NCBI GenBank assembly: GCA_946006915.1 | Contig: CAMFZK010000033.1 | Coordinates: 1 to 10,028 of the forward strand | DNA: 10,028 nucleotides | From: an uncultured Clostridia bacterium | GTDB lineage: Bacteria; Bacillota; Clostridia; Oscillospirales; Acutalibacteraceae | Direction of reading: 5' to 3' | In this document: in pieces, positions 1 to 7,180 of the stretch | Layout: each line of letters begins with the position of its first letter | Position numbering within the stretch: position 1 is the first letter of the stretch | The notes under the pieces: model-generated | Databases searched by the model: none | Told to the model about the DNA's origin: nothing | The model's input: the letters and a program-made list of their open reading frames with translations, nothing else | Made by a program: the position numbers and the translations under genes

Positions 1-9
1 AAATTAAGG

Positions 10-37
10 TTGATTATAGCAAAAAATTTGTTATAAT
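10..37 (+). promoter_or_regulatory. Sigma-A promoter of the flavodiiron gene
   Basis: A -35 box TTGATT (10-15) and a perfect -10 box TATAAT (32-37) are separated by 16 nt. TG at 29-30 makes this an extended -10 promoter. Transcription would start near 44, giving a leader of about 30 nt before the ATG at 75. Because the -10 box covers the upstream ATG at 36, that ATG cannot be the translation start of this transcript. Confidence 0.75.
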
Positions 38-45
38 GGTTATAG
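31..45 (+). promoter_or_regulatory. Possible PerR box over the -10
   Basis: The 15 bases TTATAATGGTTATAG match the PerR consensus TTATAATNATTATAA at 12 of 14 defined positions; 39 and 45 are G instead of A. TATAA (32-36) and TTATA (40-44) form a perfect inverted repeat around TGG. The site overlaps the -10 box, where a repressor would block transcription. Part of the match is the -10 itself, so the independent support is the right half-site. PerR control of flavodiiron genes is known in Clostridium acetobutylicum; here it is inferred. Confidence 0.5.
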
Positions 46-74
46 TTAATAGTGTAAGAAAAGGGGAATTTAAA

Positions 75-1229
75 ATGAATATTTCTAATGACATTTTTTA
101 TATCGGCGTAAACGACCGTGAAATTGACCTGTTTGAGGGACAGTATGATGTACCAAACGGTATGGCGTATAATTCTTATGTTATTATGGACGAAAAAATT
201 GCCGTAATGGACACGGTGGACAAAAACTTTACAAACGAATGGCTTTCTAATATTAATACCGTTACAGGAGAAAGAGAACCGGATTATTTAATTGTTCAGC
301 ATATGGAACCCGACCATAGCGGAAATATTGTGGAATTTATGAATACATATCCGAATGCGGTAATTGTTTCTTCCGCAAAAGCATTTACAATGATGAAGAA
401 CTTTTTCGGTATAGATTTTTCTGACCGCAGAATAACAGTAGCCGAGGGGGACAACCTAACGCTCGGCAAACATACACTAACCTTTACAACCGCTCCTATG
501 GTACATTGGCCGGAAGTTATTGTAACTTATGACAGTACGGACAAGGTTTTATTCTCTGCCGATGCTTTCGGTAAATTCGGCACACTTGACACAGATGAAG
601 ATTGGGCTTGCGAGGCAAGACGTTATTACTTTGGAATTGTCGGCAAATACGGCGTACAGGTGCAAAGTTTAATTAAAAAATTATCTGCATTTGAAATTGG
701 TGCAATCTGCCCGTTGCACGGACCTATTTTAAGCGAAAATTTAGGATATTATCTTAACCTTTACAACACTTGGTCGTCTTACGGGGTTGAAAGTGACGGT
801 GTAGTTATTTGCTATACTTCGGTTTACGGAAATACCAAAAAAGCGGTAGAACTTTTGGAAGAAAAACTGATTGAAAACGGTTGTCCGAAAGTTGCGGTTA
901 ATGACCTTGCACGTTGTGATATGGCAGAAGCGGTGGAAGACGCTTTCCGTTACGGTAAAGTTGTGCTTGCAACAACCACATATAATAACGATATTTTCCC
1001 GTTTATGCGTGAATTTATTAACCACTTGACCGAGAGAAACTTCTCTAACAAAACGGTTGGGTTAATTGAAAACGGTTCATGGGCGCCTAATGCCGCAAAG
1101 ACTATGAAAGGTATGTTGGAAAACTGTAAAAACCTTAACTTTGCCGAAAGCGGTGTAAAAATTCTTTCGGCTTTGAATGACACTTCAAAAGCAGAAATAG
1201 AAATTTTGGCAAGTGAAATGTGTAAATAA
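75..1229 (+). CDS. fprA: Flavodiiron protein (FprA family, class A)
   Basis: This cytoplasmic enzyme reduces O2 to water and/or NO to N2O with electrons usually supplied by rubredoxin, protecting anaerobes from oxygen. It has 384 residues, the normal size of a two-domain class A protein. An N-terminal metallo-beta-lactamase-like domain (about 1-240) holds a complete diiron ligand set: H76, E78, D80 and H81 in HMEPDH, H144 in MVHWPE, D163 in SADAFG, and H215 in CPLHGP. A C-terminal flavodoxin domain (about 242-384) binds FMN, with the phosphate loop TSVYGNT at 248-254 and further FMN contacts near TTYNND (301-306) and ENGSWAP (332-338). There is no fused rubredoxin or flavin reductase domain, so a separate electron donor is needed. 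The start at 75 is chosen because AAGGGGA (61-67) lies 7 nt upstream and the ATG at 36 sits in the promoter. It has its own promoter and terminator, so it is probably transcribed alone. Preference for O2 or NO cannot be told from sequence. Confidence 0.95.
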   Translation: MNISNDIFYIGVNDREIDLFEGQYDVPNGMAYNSYVIMDEKIAVMDTVDKNFTNEWLSNINTVTGEREPDYLIVQHMEPDHSGNIVEFMNTYPNAVIVSSAKAFTMMKNFFGIDFSDRRITVAEGDNLTLGKHTLTFTTAPMVHWPEVIVTYDSTDKVLFSADAFGKFGTLDTDEDWACEARRYYFGIVGKYGVQVQSLIKKLSAFEIGAICPLHGPILSENLGYYLNLYNTWSSYGVESDGVVICYTSVYGNTKKAVELLEEKLIENGCPKVAVNDLARCDMAEAVEDAFRYGKVVLATTTYNNDIFPFMREFINHLTERNFSNKTVGLIENGSWAPNAAKTMKGMLENCKNLNFAESGVKILSALNDTSKAEIEILASEMCK

Positions 1230-1240
1230 GTATAAATTTG

Positions 1241-1270
1241 AAAAAGGGGGTGCAAAACACCCTCTTTTTT
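1241..1270 (+). terminator. Rho-independent terminator after fprA
   Basis: GGGGGTG (1246-1252) pairs with CACCCTC (1258-1264), with one G-U pair and a CAAAA loop. The stem can extend into A-T pairs and is followed by a run of six T (1265-1270). It starts 12 nt after the fprA stop codon and separates that gene from the next. Confidence 0.9.
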
Positions 1271-1288
1271 AATTTGCTCTTTTTGCCG

Positions 1289-1317
1289 TCATATTATTTC
1301 CATTTATTTCATAAACT
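1289..1317 (+). promoter_or_regulatory. Putative sigma-E promoter of sipL
   Basis: TCATATTA (1289-1296) and CATAAACT (1310-1317) resemble the sporulation sigma-E elements KMATATTT and CATACAMT, each at 7 of 8 positions. The ATA core of the -35 is 16 nt from the -10, within the usual range. Transcription would start near 1325, about 25 nt before the ATG. I see no comparably good sigma-A promoter in 1271-1349. Homologues of the downstream gene act in the mother cell, where sigma-E works, which supports the reading. Confidence 0.55.
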
Positions 1318-1349
1318 TTAATAAAAAGTTTTAAAGAGAGGATAATAAT

Positions 1350-2882
1350 ATGGAAAACAAATGTCTTAAAACAAGTGTGTTTGCAAATGAAAACATTTTT
1401 GAAGATTTTTGCGAACAACCGGTTGACGTTGATTTTACTTTGCCTGATTACTGCCCTGATATTTCAAAAATTTTTAAATGCAAACCCGTAGCACGTATTT
1501 CTTCTAAAGGAATAAACGGTAACAACATTACGGTGGAGGGTAATGTTACCATTACACTTCTTTACTGCGATAAGGATAACAAACTAAACTCGTTTGAATA
1601 CCAGTATCCGTTTAGTAAAATAATTGAAAGCGATACCGACCTCGCAGGCGGTAATTTAGTTTGCAGGTGCAAGTGCGACTATATTAACTGCCGTGCGGTT
1701 ACGGGCAGAAAGGTTGATATTCACGGTGCGTTTACTGTTGCAATTAGGGTGTTTAAACGCAAATGTAACGATATTATTTCGGATATTGACGACAGTAATA
1801 TAGAAATTTTGCGTGGTACTGCCCCCGCAACCGTGCCTATGGGTTACAACGAAAAATACATTATTATTGAAGAAGAAATACCGATTAGCAATTCAGTCCC
1901 CGCTATTCAAAATATTTTAAGGTATGACGCTTTTCCCGCCGTTAAGGAATGTAAAATACTTAATAACAAGGTTATGGTAAAAGGGGATATGGCGGTAGTG
2001 ATTTTGTATTTAGGCGAGGGTGAGTCCACACCGCAAACCGTAAAAACCACCATACCGTTCAGTCAGGTTGTAGATATTAAAGGCATAACCGATATGTGCG
2101 AATGTGAGACAAAAGCCGATTTATCAAATCTTGAAATTAAACCGAGGGTTTGGCAAAACGGGGAAAACCGCAGTTTTGCGCTTAACGCTAAAATTTTAAT
2201 TTCGTGCGAGAGTTACTGTGTAAACGATATTACGGTAATTAAAGACGCTTTTTCACGGAAATACGAAACTCAAATTCAAAAAAATAAGGTTTCTTTTTCA
2301 AAAATAATTAAAAATGTTAAAGAAACGGGACATATAAAAAAGAATATAGAAATTTCCGAAAATATTTCTTCGGTTTTAGATTTATGGTGTGATATTCAGT
2401 CGGTTATAACTAAATTCGAAAAGGATAATATGTTAATTTGCGGTACTGTTTTGGCAGGAATAATTGTTTGCAACCAAAATAACGAAGCATCAATTTTTGA
2501 AAAACCCATTGACTTCCAGTTTAAATATCCCGTTAATATTTCGGAAAATCAAATGGAATGTAATCCCGAAATTGAAATTGAATCCTGCGGTTTTACAATA
2601 CTTAATCCAAACTGCATTGAATTTAGGGCGGATTTATCGGTTAATGCCTGCACTTATGAAAAATCAAATATTTCGCTTATAACCGATATGACTGTAGATA
2701 CCGAAAAGTTGATTAAAAAAAGGCAAAGACACGCCATTACGGTTTATTTTGCTAATCAAAACGAATGCGTTTGGGATATTGCAAGAACATATAACGCAAG
2801 TGTTCAAGATATTATGAATATAAATTCGTTAGAAGATAACTGTTTTAAAGAAAATACTATGATATTAGTACCGTTAGCGTAA
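1350..2882 (+). CDS. sipL: SPOCS (DUF3794) and LysM protein, SipL-like
   Basis: A 510-residue protein built from about three SPOCS/DUF3794 repeats (roughly 34-135, 186-285 and 335-435) and a C-terminal LysM-like domain (463-509, from ITVYFANQ to MILVPL). This is the architecture of SipL of Clostridioides difficile, which binds the coat ATPase SpoIVA through its LysM domain and anchors the coat to the forespore surface. It has no signal peptide or membrane segment, fitting a mother-cell cytoplasmic location. It contains 24 cysteines, including a cluster at 105, 107, 109 and 114, which is unusually many and might allow disulfide cross-linking or metal binding in the coat; this is inference. The start has the purine-rich site AGAGAGGA (1335-1342) 7 nt upstream. 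The gene stands alone between two terminators behind a sigma-E-type promoter. The domain family is clear; strict orthology to SipL is likely but not proven, because other SPOCS/LysM proteins exist. Confidence 0.85.
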   Translation: MENKCLKTSVFANENIFEDFCEQPVDVDFTLPDYCPDISKIFKCKPVARISSKGINGNNITVEGNVTITLLYCDKDNKLNSFEYQYPFSKIIESDTDLAGGNLVCRCKCDYINCRAVTGRKVDIHGAFTVAIRVFKRKCNDIISDIDDSNIEILRGTAPATVPMGYNEKYIIIEEEIPISNSVPAIQNILRYDAFPAVKECKILNNKVMVKGDMAVVILYLGEGESTPQTVKTTIPFSQVVDIKGITDMCECETKADLSNLEIKPRVWQNGENRSFALNAKILISCESYCVNDITVIKDAFSRKYETQIQKNKVSFSKIIKNVKETGHIKKNIEISENISSVLDLWCDIQSVITKFEKDNMLICGTVLAGIIVCNQNNEASIFEKPIDFQFKYPVNISENQMECNPEIEIESCGFTILNPNCIEFRADLSVNACTYEKSNISLITDMTVDTEKLIKKRQRHAITVYFANQNECVWDIARTYNASVQDIMNINSLEDNCFKENTMILVPLA

Positions 2883-2921
2883 AAAAATACGGCGAGAGGA
2901 AATACTCTTGCCGTATTTTTT
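2882..2921. terminator. Bidirectional terminator between sipL and gpmI
   Basis: Bases 2882-2898 pair with 2905-2921 in a 17-bp stem with one G-U pair and a GAAATA loop. The stem ends in an A run on the left (2881-2887) and a T run on the right (2916-2921), so each strand has a hairpin followed by U residues. It begins at the last base of the sipL stop codon and lies 8 nt beyond the gpmI stop codon, serving both convergent genes. Confidence 0.93.
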
Positions 2922-2929
2922 GATATTTA

Positions 2930-4462
2930 TTATAAAATTATTGATTCACCTGTCATTTCTTCGGGTTGCTGTAATTCTAAAAGTTTAACAATAGTGGGGG
3001 AAATGTCACAAAGTTTTCCGCCCTGACGCAAACTGCATTCTTTACCGATAACGGCAAAGGGGACAGGGAATGTTGTGTGTGCGGTAAAGGGTGAACCGTC
3101 GGTATCAAGCATCTTATCGGCATTACCGTGGTCGGCGGTAAGAAGCATTACACCGCCCATTTTTTCGGTACTTGCTCTAACCTTGCCAACGCAAGAGTCA
3201 ACCGTTTCAACTGCTTTTACTGCGGCATCGAAAAATCCTGTATGTCCTACCATATCGCAGTTAGCAAAGTTAAGAATAACAACATCATATTTGCCGGTTT
3301 CTATTGCTTCGCAAACCTTGTCGCACACTTCGTTGGCGCTCATTTCGGGTTGCATATCATAAGTTGCAACTTTAGGAGAGTTTACAAGAATACGGTCCTC
3401 ACCTTCAAACATAACTTCACGGCCACCGTTAAAGAAGAAGGTTACGTGAGCATATTTTTCAGTTTCGGCAATTCTTAACTGGGTAAGACCTTTGTTTGAC
3501 AAAAATTCGCCTAAAGTGTTGGTTAAAGATTGTGGTTTAAAGGCAACCGTAACATTCGGCATAGCCGCATCATACTGTGTCATACAAACATAGAAAACTT
3601 TTTGTCTTCCGCCAATGCGTTCAAAACCGTTGAAATCGTCATCAACAAAAGTGCGGGTAATTTCTCTTGCCCTGTCGGGACGGAAATTGAAGAAAATCAC
3701 ACTGTCGTTTGTTTTAATTCTTTCAGTACCCTCAACTACTGTGGGAAGTACAAATTCGTCGGTAATGTTTTTGCCGTCCGCATCAATTTGGGTGTAAGAG
3801 GTTCTGACTGCAGCAGCAGCATCGGTTGTTTTTACACCTTCGCCGTAAACAAGTGCTGCATACGCTTTTTCAACACGTTCCCAACGGTTGTCACGGTCCA
3901 TACCGTAAAATCTGCCCAAAACAGTAGCAATTTTACCGCAACCGATTTCAGAAAGTTTATTTTGAAGTGTGTCAATATAATCGGCGGCACTTGAGGGGGG
4001 AACATCACGTCCGTCAAGCAAAGCGTGAATGTAAACCTTTGTAAGTCCGTTTTTCTTTGCAAGGTCTACCAAAGCATATAAATGCTCAATATGTGAGTGA
4101 ACACCGCCGTCCGACAAAAGCCCCATCAAGTGCAAAGCACTGTCATTCTTTTTGCAGTTTTCTATGGCTTTTAAAAACGCTTCGTTTTGATAAAAATCGC
4201 CGTCTTCAATAGATTTTGTAATACGGGTTAATTCTTGGTAAACAACTCGTCCTGCGCCTATGTTGGTGTGACCTACTTCACTGTTACCCATTTGACCGTC
4301 CGGCAGACCTACATCCATACCCGAAGCACCGATTTGTGTGGTGGGACATTCGCTGAAAATACGGTCAAGATTAGGGGTAGCGGCGGCTTTAATAGCGTTA
4401 CCGTTAGTTTCGGGGTTAAAACCGAAACCGTCCATAATGGTTAAAACTATCGGTTTTTTCAT
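2930..4462 (-). CDS. gpmI: 2,3-bisphosphoglycerate-independent phosphoglycerate mutase
   Basis: Interconverts 3- and 2-phosphoglycerate in glycolysis through a phosphoserine intermediate and needs two Mn2+ ions. The 510 residues match the usual family length. The alkaline-phosphatase-like metal sites are complete: D11 (MDGFG), nucleophile S61 (GNSEVGH), D403 and H407 (CDMVGH), D444 and H445 (TADHGN), and H462 (TAHTTFP). The inserted phosphotransferase domain carries VHSH (121-124), GRDVPP (151-156) and FRPDRARE (260-267). The ribosome binding site AGGAGA (4474 to 4469) lies 6 nt before the ATG. It is the last gene of the pgk-tpiA-gpmI unit, 68 nt after tpiA with a hairpin between, and ends at the shared terminator. 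In Bacillus, Mn2+ and pH sensitivity of this enzyme lets developing spores store 3-phosphoglycerate; whether that applies here is inference. Confidence 0.98.
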   Translation of the reverse strand: MKKPIVLTIMDGFGFNPETNGNAIKAAATPNLDRIFSECPTTQIGASGMDVGLPDGQMGNSEVGHTNIGAGRVVYQELTRITKSIEDGDFYQNEAFLKAIENCKKNDSALHLMGLLSDGGVHSHIEHLYALVDLAKKNGLTKVYIHALLDGRDVPPSSAADYIDTLQNKLSEIGCGKIATVLGRFYGMDRDNRWERVEKAYAALVYGEGVKTTDAAAAVRTSYTQIDADGKNITDEFVLPTVVEGTERIKTNDSVIFFNFRPDRAREITRTFVDDDFNGFERIGGRQKVFYVCMTQYDAAMPNVTVAFKPQSLTNTLGEFLSNKGLTQLRIAETEKYAHVTFFFNGGREVMFEGEDRILVNSPKVATYDMQPEMSANEVCDKVCEAIETGKYDVVILNFANCDMVGHTGFFDAAVKAVETVDSCVGKVRASTEKMGGVMLLTADHGNADKMLDTDGSPFTAHTTFPVPFAVIGKECSLRQGGKLCDISPTIVKLLELQQPEEMTGESIIL

Positions 4463-4496
4463 AAATTTTCTCCTAATTTAATACTTCTTAATTAAA

Positions 4497-4518
4497 GGTG
4501 TCCGAAAAAACGGACACC
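4497..4518 (-). other. Hairpin between tpiA and gpmI
   Basis: GGTGTCCG (4497-4504) and CGGACACC (4511-4518) form a perfect 8-bp stem with a 6-nt loop, all U on the minus-strand RNA. In the direction of transcription it is followed only by TTTAATTAAG, a weak U tract. A strong terminator is therefore unlikely; partial attenuation or protection or processing of the operon mRNA is more plausible. It ends 34 nt before the gpmI ATG. Confidence 0.7.
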
Positions 4519-4530
4519 CGTAATTTAAAC

Positions 4531-5298
4531 TTATTTAGATGCGGCTTTAACAATAACCGAGAAATCTTCGGCTTTAAGTGAAGCACCGCCGATAAGACCG
4601 CCGTCAACATTAACTTTTGCAACCAATTCGTCGGCATTTTTGGGGTTCATAGAACCGCCGTATTGAATTGTTACGGTTTCTGCAACATCTTTGCCGTAAA
4701 CTTCGGCAATGGCATCACGAACAAAACCGTTACCCTCATCTGCTTGGTCGGCAGTAGCGGTAACACCTGTACCGATAGCCCATACGGGTTCGTAAGCGAT
4801 AATAACATTTTTAAGTTGTTCTGCAGTAACGTTTGTTAATGCCATTTTGGTTTGGAATTTAAGTAAAGTTTCGGTGTAACCTAATTCTCTTTGTTCTAAA
4901 GTTTCGCCAACGCAGATAATAGCGGTAAGACCTGCATTTAAGGCGGCAAGAGTACGAAGGTTAACGGTTTGGTCGGTTTCGCCGAAGTACTGTCTTCTTT
5001 CGCTATGACCGATAACAACATATTTAACGCCGGATTCTACGAGCATATCAGCCGAAATTTCGCCTGTGTATGCACCCGATGTTTTGAAGTGAACATTTTC
5101 TGCGCCGATTTCAATGTTAGAACCCTTTGCGGCTTCAACTGCTGCGGGAATGTCAATAAAAGGAACGCAAAGTACAACCTTGCAGTCAGCCCCTGCAACT
5201 AACGGTTTCATTTCGTTAATTAACGCAGTAGTTTCCGAAGGGGTTTTGTTCATTTTCCAGTTACCTGCAATAACTGCATTTCTTTTAGATTTATTCAT
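4531..5298 (-). CDS. tpiA: Triosephosphate isomerase
   Basis: Interconverts dihydroxyacetone phosphate and glyceraldehyde 3-phosphate. The 255-residue single-domain TIM barrel has all catalytic elements: N13 and K15 (AGNWKMN), H98 (VIGHSERR, 95-102), catalytic base E170 with mobile loop 6 (YEPVWAIGTG, 169-178), and phosphate-binding YGGS (213-216) and IGGASL (236-241). The often conserved AQN motif reads AEN (66-68); this is not a catalytic position. The site AGGAGA (5310 to 5305) is 6 nt before the ATG. It lies 54 nt after pgk and 68 nt before gpmI on the same strand, with a hairpin in each gap, and is probably transcribed from the pgk promoter. It is expected to be a cytoplasmic dimer, as is usual for the family. 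Confidence 0.98.
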   Translation of the reverse strand: MNKSKRNAVIAGNWKMNKTPSETTALINEMKPLVAGADCKVVLCVPFIDIPAAVEAAKGSNIEIGAENVHFKTSGAYTGEISADMLVESGVKYVVIGHSERRQYFGETDQTVNLRTLAALNAGLTAIICVGETLEQRELGYTETLLKFQTKMALTNVTAEQLKNVIIAYEPVWAIGTGVTATADQADEGNGFVRDAIAEVYGKDVAETVTIQYGGSMNPKNADELVAKVNVDGGLIGGASLKAEDFSVIVKAASK

Positions 5299-5321
5299 TT
5301 TTATTCTCCTTTAATATAAAC

Positions 5322-5343
5322 ATAGGGCGAATTAACGCCCTAT
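5322..5343 (-). other. Hairpin between pgk and tpiA
   Basis: ATAGGGCG (5322-5329) and CGCCCTAT (5336-5343) form a perfect 8-bp stem with a 6-nt loop, the same geometry as the hairpin between tpiA and gpmI. In the direction of the genes no U run follows (GTTTATATTAAAGG), so it does not look like a terminator for pgk. A T-rich stretch follows on the opposite strand. It ends 23 nt before the tpiA ATG. A role in mRNA processing or differential stability is inferred. Confidence 0.7.
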
Positions 5344-5352
5344 TGTTTTTTA

Positions 5353-6564
5353 TTATTTATCGTTAAGTGCGGCAATACCGGGAAGTTCTTTACCTTCAAG
5401 GAATTCGAGTGATGCACCGCCGCCGGTGGAAATGTGGGTCATCTTGTCGCCAAAGCCCAAGGTGTTTACTGCCGCAGCAGAGTCACCGCCGCCGATAACC
5501 GTAACGGCATCGGTTTCGGCAAGACTTTTGGCAACCGCAATAGTACCTTTAGCCAATATGGGGTTTTCAAATACGCCCATAGGTCCGTTCCAAACAACGG
5601 TTTTAGCACTCTTAACTTCGTTTGCATAAAGTTCTGCAGTTTTAGGACCAATGTCAAGACTCATCATATCGGCAGGGATTTTGTCCGCATCAACATTAGT
5701 GATTTCGATAGGAGCGTCAATTGGGTCGGGGAAGTTTTTGGTGATAGCACAGTCAATAGGAAGAAGGATTTTAACGCCTTTTTCCTCTGCTTTTGCCATC
5801 ATATCACGGCAGTAGTCAATTTTGGTTTCGTCAATCAAAGAAGTACCAACGCCGTAACCTTTAGCGGCAAGGAAAGTGTATGCCATACCGCCGCCGATGA
5901 TAAGAGTATCTGCTTTGGTAAGAAGATTTTCAATAACGGGAAGTTTACTGTCAACCTTTGCACCGCCCAAAATACAAACGAAAGGACGTACAGGGGTTTC
6001 AACCGCATTGCCGAGGTATTTAAGTTCTTTACCGATAAGGTAACCTGCAACAGCTTCCTTAACATAGGAAACAACACCAACTGTAGAACAGTGCGCTCTG
6101 TGTGCGGTACCGAATGCATCGTTTACAAAAATGTCCGCCAAAGAGCCGAGTTCTTTTGAAAATTCTTCGCCGTTCTTGGTTTCTTCTGCACGGTAACGTG
6201 TGTTTTGCAAAAGAACAACATCGCCGTCATTCATTGCTTCAACTGCTTTTTTGGCATTTTCGCCTACAACATTATCGTCAGCCGCAAAAACAACTTCTTT
6301 GCCCAATTTTTCGGAAAGTGCTTTAGCAACGGGTGCTAAAGAAAGTTCGGGTTTGGGTTCGCCTTTCGGTTTACCTAAATGTGAACAAAGAATAACTCTG
6401 CCGCCGTCTGCAATAAGTTTTTTAATGGTGGGTAATGCGGCATTGATACGGTTTTCGTCGGTAATAACACCGTTTTTAAGCGGAACGTTAAAATCGCAAC
6501 GAACGAGTACCTTTTGACCTTTTACGTTGATATCGTCAACGGTTTTTTTGTTAAGTGTGCTCAT
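5353..6564 (-). CDS. pgk: Phosphoglycerate kinase
   Basis: Transfers phosphate from 1,3-bisphosphoglycerate to ADP, the first ATP-yielding step of lower glycolysis. The 403-residue protein has the family's usual length and both lobes. In the N-terminal substrate lobe: signature VRCDFNVPL (21-29), SHLGKP (61-66), NTRYRAEE (121-128) and NDAFGTAHRAH (148-158). In the C-terminal nucleotide lobe: GGAKVDSK (200-207), WNGPMGVFE (325-333), GGGDSAAAV (358-366) and the hinge/anion-hole motif STGGGASLE (379-387). The ribosome binding site GAAAGGAT (6580 to 6573) precedes the ATG by 8 nt. It is the first gene of the glycolytic unit and has its own promoter in the 96-nt gap after trmL. Many Firmicutes place gap immediately upstream; here that place is taken by trmL. 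Confidence 0.98.
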   Translation of the reverse strand: MSTLNKKTVDDINVKGQKVLVRCDFNVPLKNGVITDENRINAALPTIKKLIADGGRVILCSHLGKPKGEPKPELSLAPVAKALSEKLGKEVVFAADDNVVGENAKKAVEAMNDGDVVLLQNTRYRAEETKNGEEFSKELGSLADIFVNDAFGTAHRAHCSTVGVVSYVKEAVAGYLIGKELKYLGNAVETPVRPFVCILGGAKVDSKLPVIENLLTKADTLIIGGGMAYTFLAAKGYGVGTSLIDETKIDYCRDMMAKAEEKGVKILLPIDCAITKNFPDPIDAPIEITNVDADKIPADMMSLDIGPKTAELYANEVKSAKTVVWNGPMGVFENPILAKGTIAVAKSLAETDAVTVIGGGDSAAAVNTLGFGDKMTHISTGGGASLEFLEGKELPGIAALNDK

Positions 6565-6605
6565 TTAATAACATCCTTTCAAAAGTGTTTTTAAAATACA
6601 TATAT

Positions 6606-6634
6606 ATTTTACCAATAATTTGTGTATTTTGCAA
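6606..6634 (-). promoter_or_regulatory. Sigma-A promoter of pgk-tpiA-gpmI
   Basis: On the minus strand, -35 TTGCAA (6634 to 6629) is followed by a 17-nt spacer and -10 TAAAAT (6611 to 6606). TGG before the -10 provides an extended -10 TG. The predicted start is near 6599, giving a leader of about 35 nt. No convincing terminator separates trmL from this promoter, so read-through from trmL may add to expression. Confidence 0.65.
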
Positions 6635-6660
6635 TGTTTTTTTAACGAAAATTCGTAAAA

Positions 6661-7164
6661 TTATTCGGCATCTTCCCATTTATAGTTGTGTAATTGTCCG
6701 AAATTTTGCAAACTTGGGTATCCCCATTGACGTAAAACTTCATAAGTGGCAATTGCAACCGAGTTTGAAAGGTTTAAACTTCTGATTTCACCCTGCATAG
6801 GTATTCTTACACAGTAGTCAGGATTTTTTAGTAATAATTCTTCGGGAAGACCCTTGGTTTCCTTGCCGAAAAGCAAATAGCAGTTGTCGGGATATTTTGG
6901 TTCGCTGTGGGTTTTTCGTCCCTTTGTTGTGTAATAGAAAAATACACCGTCATTTTTCTTGAAAAATTCTTCCAAACTGTCGTAATATGTAATATCTAAA
7001 TACTGCCAATAATCAAGTCCGGCACGTTTTAGTTTTTTGTCGTCAATTTTAAAGCCCATAGGCCCCACTAAATGCAGCCGTGCGCCGGTTGCGGCACAAG
7101 TTCTTGCAACATTTCCGGTATTTTGCGGAATTTCGGGTTCTACCATAACAATATTTAACTTCAT
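6661..7164 (-). CDS. trmL: tRNA (cytidine(34)-2'-O)-methyltransferase, TrmL family
   Basis: Methylates the 2'-O of the wobble nucleotide (C34, or cmnm5U34) of tRNA-Leu isoacceptors using S-adenosylmethionine. The 167-residue protein is a minimal SPOUT (trefoil-knot) methyltransferase without an extra RNA-binding domain, typical of TrmL. Motif 1 is PEIPQNTGNVARTC (10-23), motif 2 LLFGKETKGLP (97-107), and motif 3 IPMQGEIRSLNLSNSVAIA (121-139), the last two forming the knot and cofactor pocket. It should act as a dimer. The start at 7164 is chosen because family homology begins there and GGTGA (7173 to 7169) lies 4 nt upstream; an in-frame ATG at 7209 falls in the -35 box. It is upstream of pgk on the same strand and divergent from yunB. 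Target specificity is inferred from the family. Confidence 0.93.
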   Translation of the reverse strand: MKLNIVMVEPEIPQNTGNVARTCAATGARLHLVGPMGFKIDDKKLKRAGLDYWQYLDITYYDSLEEFFKKNDGVFFYYTTKGRKTHSEPKYPDNCYLLFGKETKGLPEELLLKNPDYCVRIPMQGEIRSLNLSNSVAIATYEVLRQWGYPSLQNFGQLHNYKWEDAE

Positions 7165-7180
7165 ATAATCACCGAAAAAT

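Noticed and set aside
36..74. N-terminal extension of the flavodiiron protein from the ATG at 36
   Set aside because: This ATG overlaps the -10 box, has no ribosome binding site, and the extra 13 residues are not part of the family; the ATG at 75 has AAGGGGA at the right distance.
3530..3994. A 154-codon plus-strand open frame opposite gpmI
   Set aside because: Antisense to conserved gpmI coding sequence, with no recognisable family and no ribosome binding site; explained as a shadow frame.
5434..6159. A 241-codon plus-strand open frame opposite pgk
   Set aside because: It is fully antisense to a clear pgk, its translation is low-complexity and cysteine/phenylalanine-rich with no recognisable domain, and no ribosome binding site precedes it. 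It is a codon-bias shadow.
6640..6660. Small ACGAA/TTCGT inverted repeat between trmL and pgk
   Set aside because: Only 5 AT-rich base pairs with a 2-nt loop; too weak to be called a terminator.
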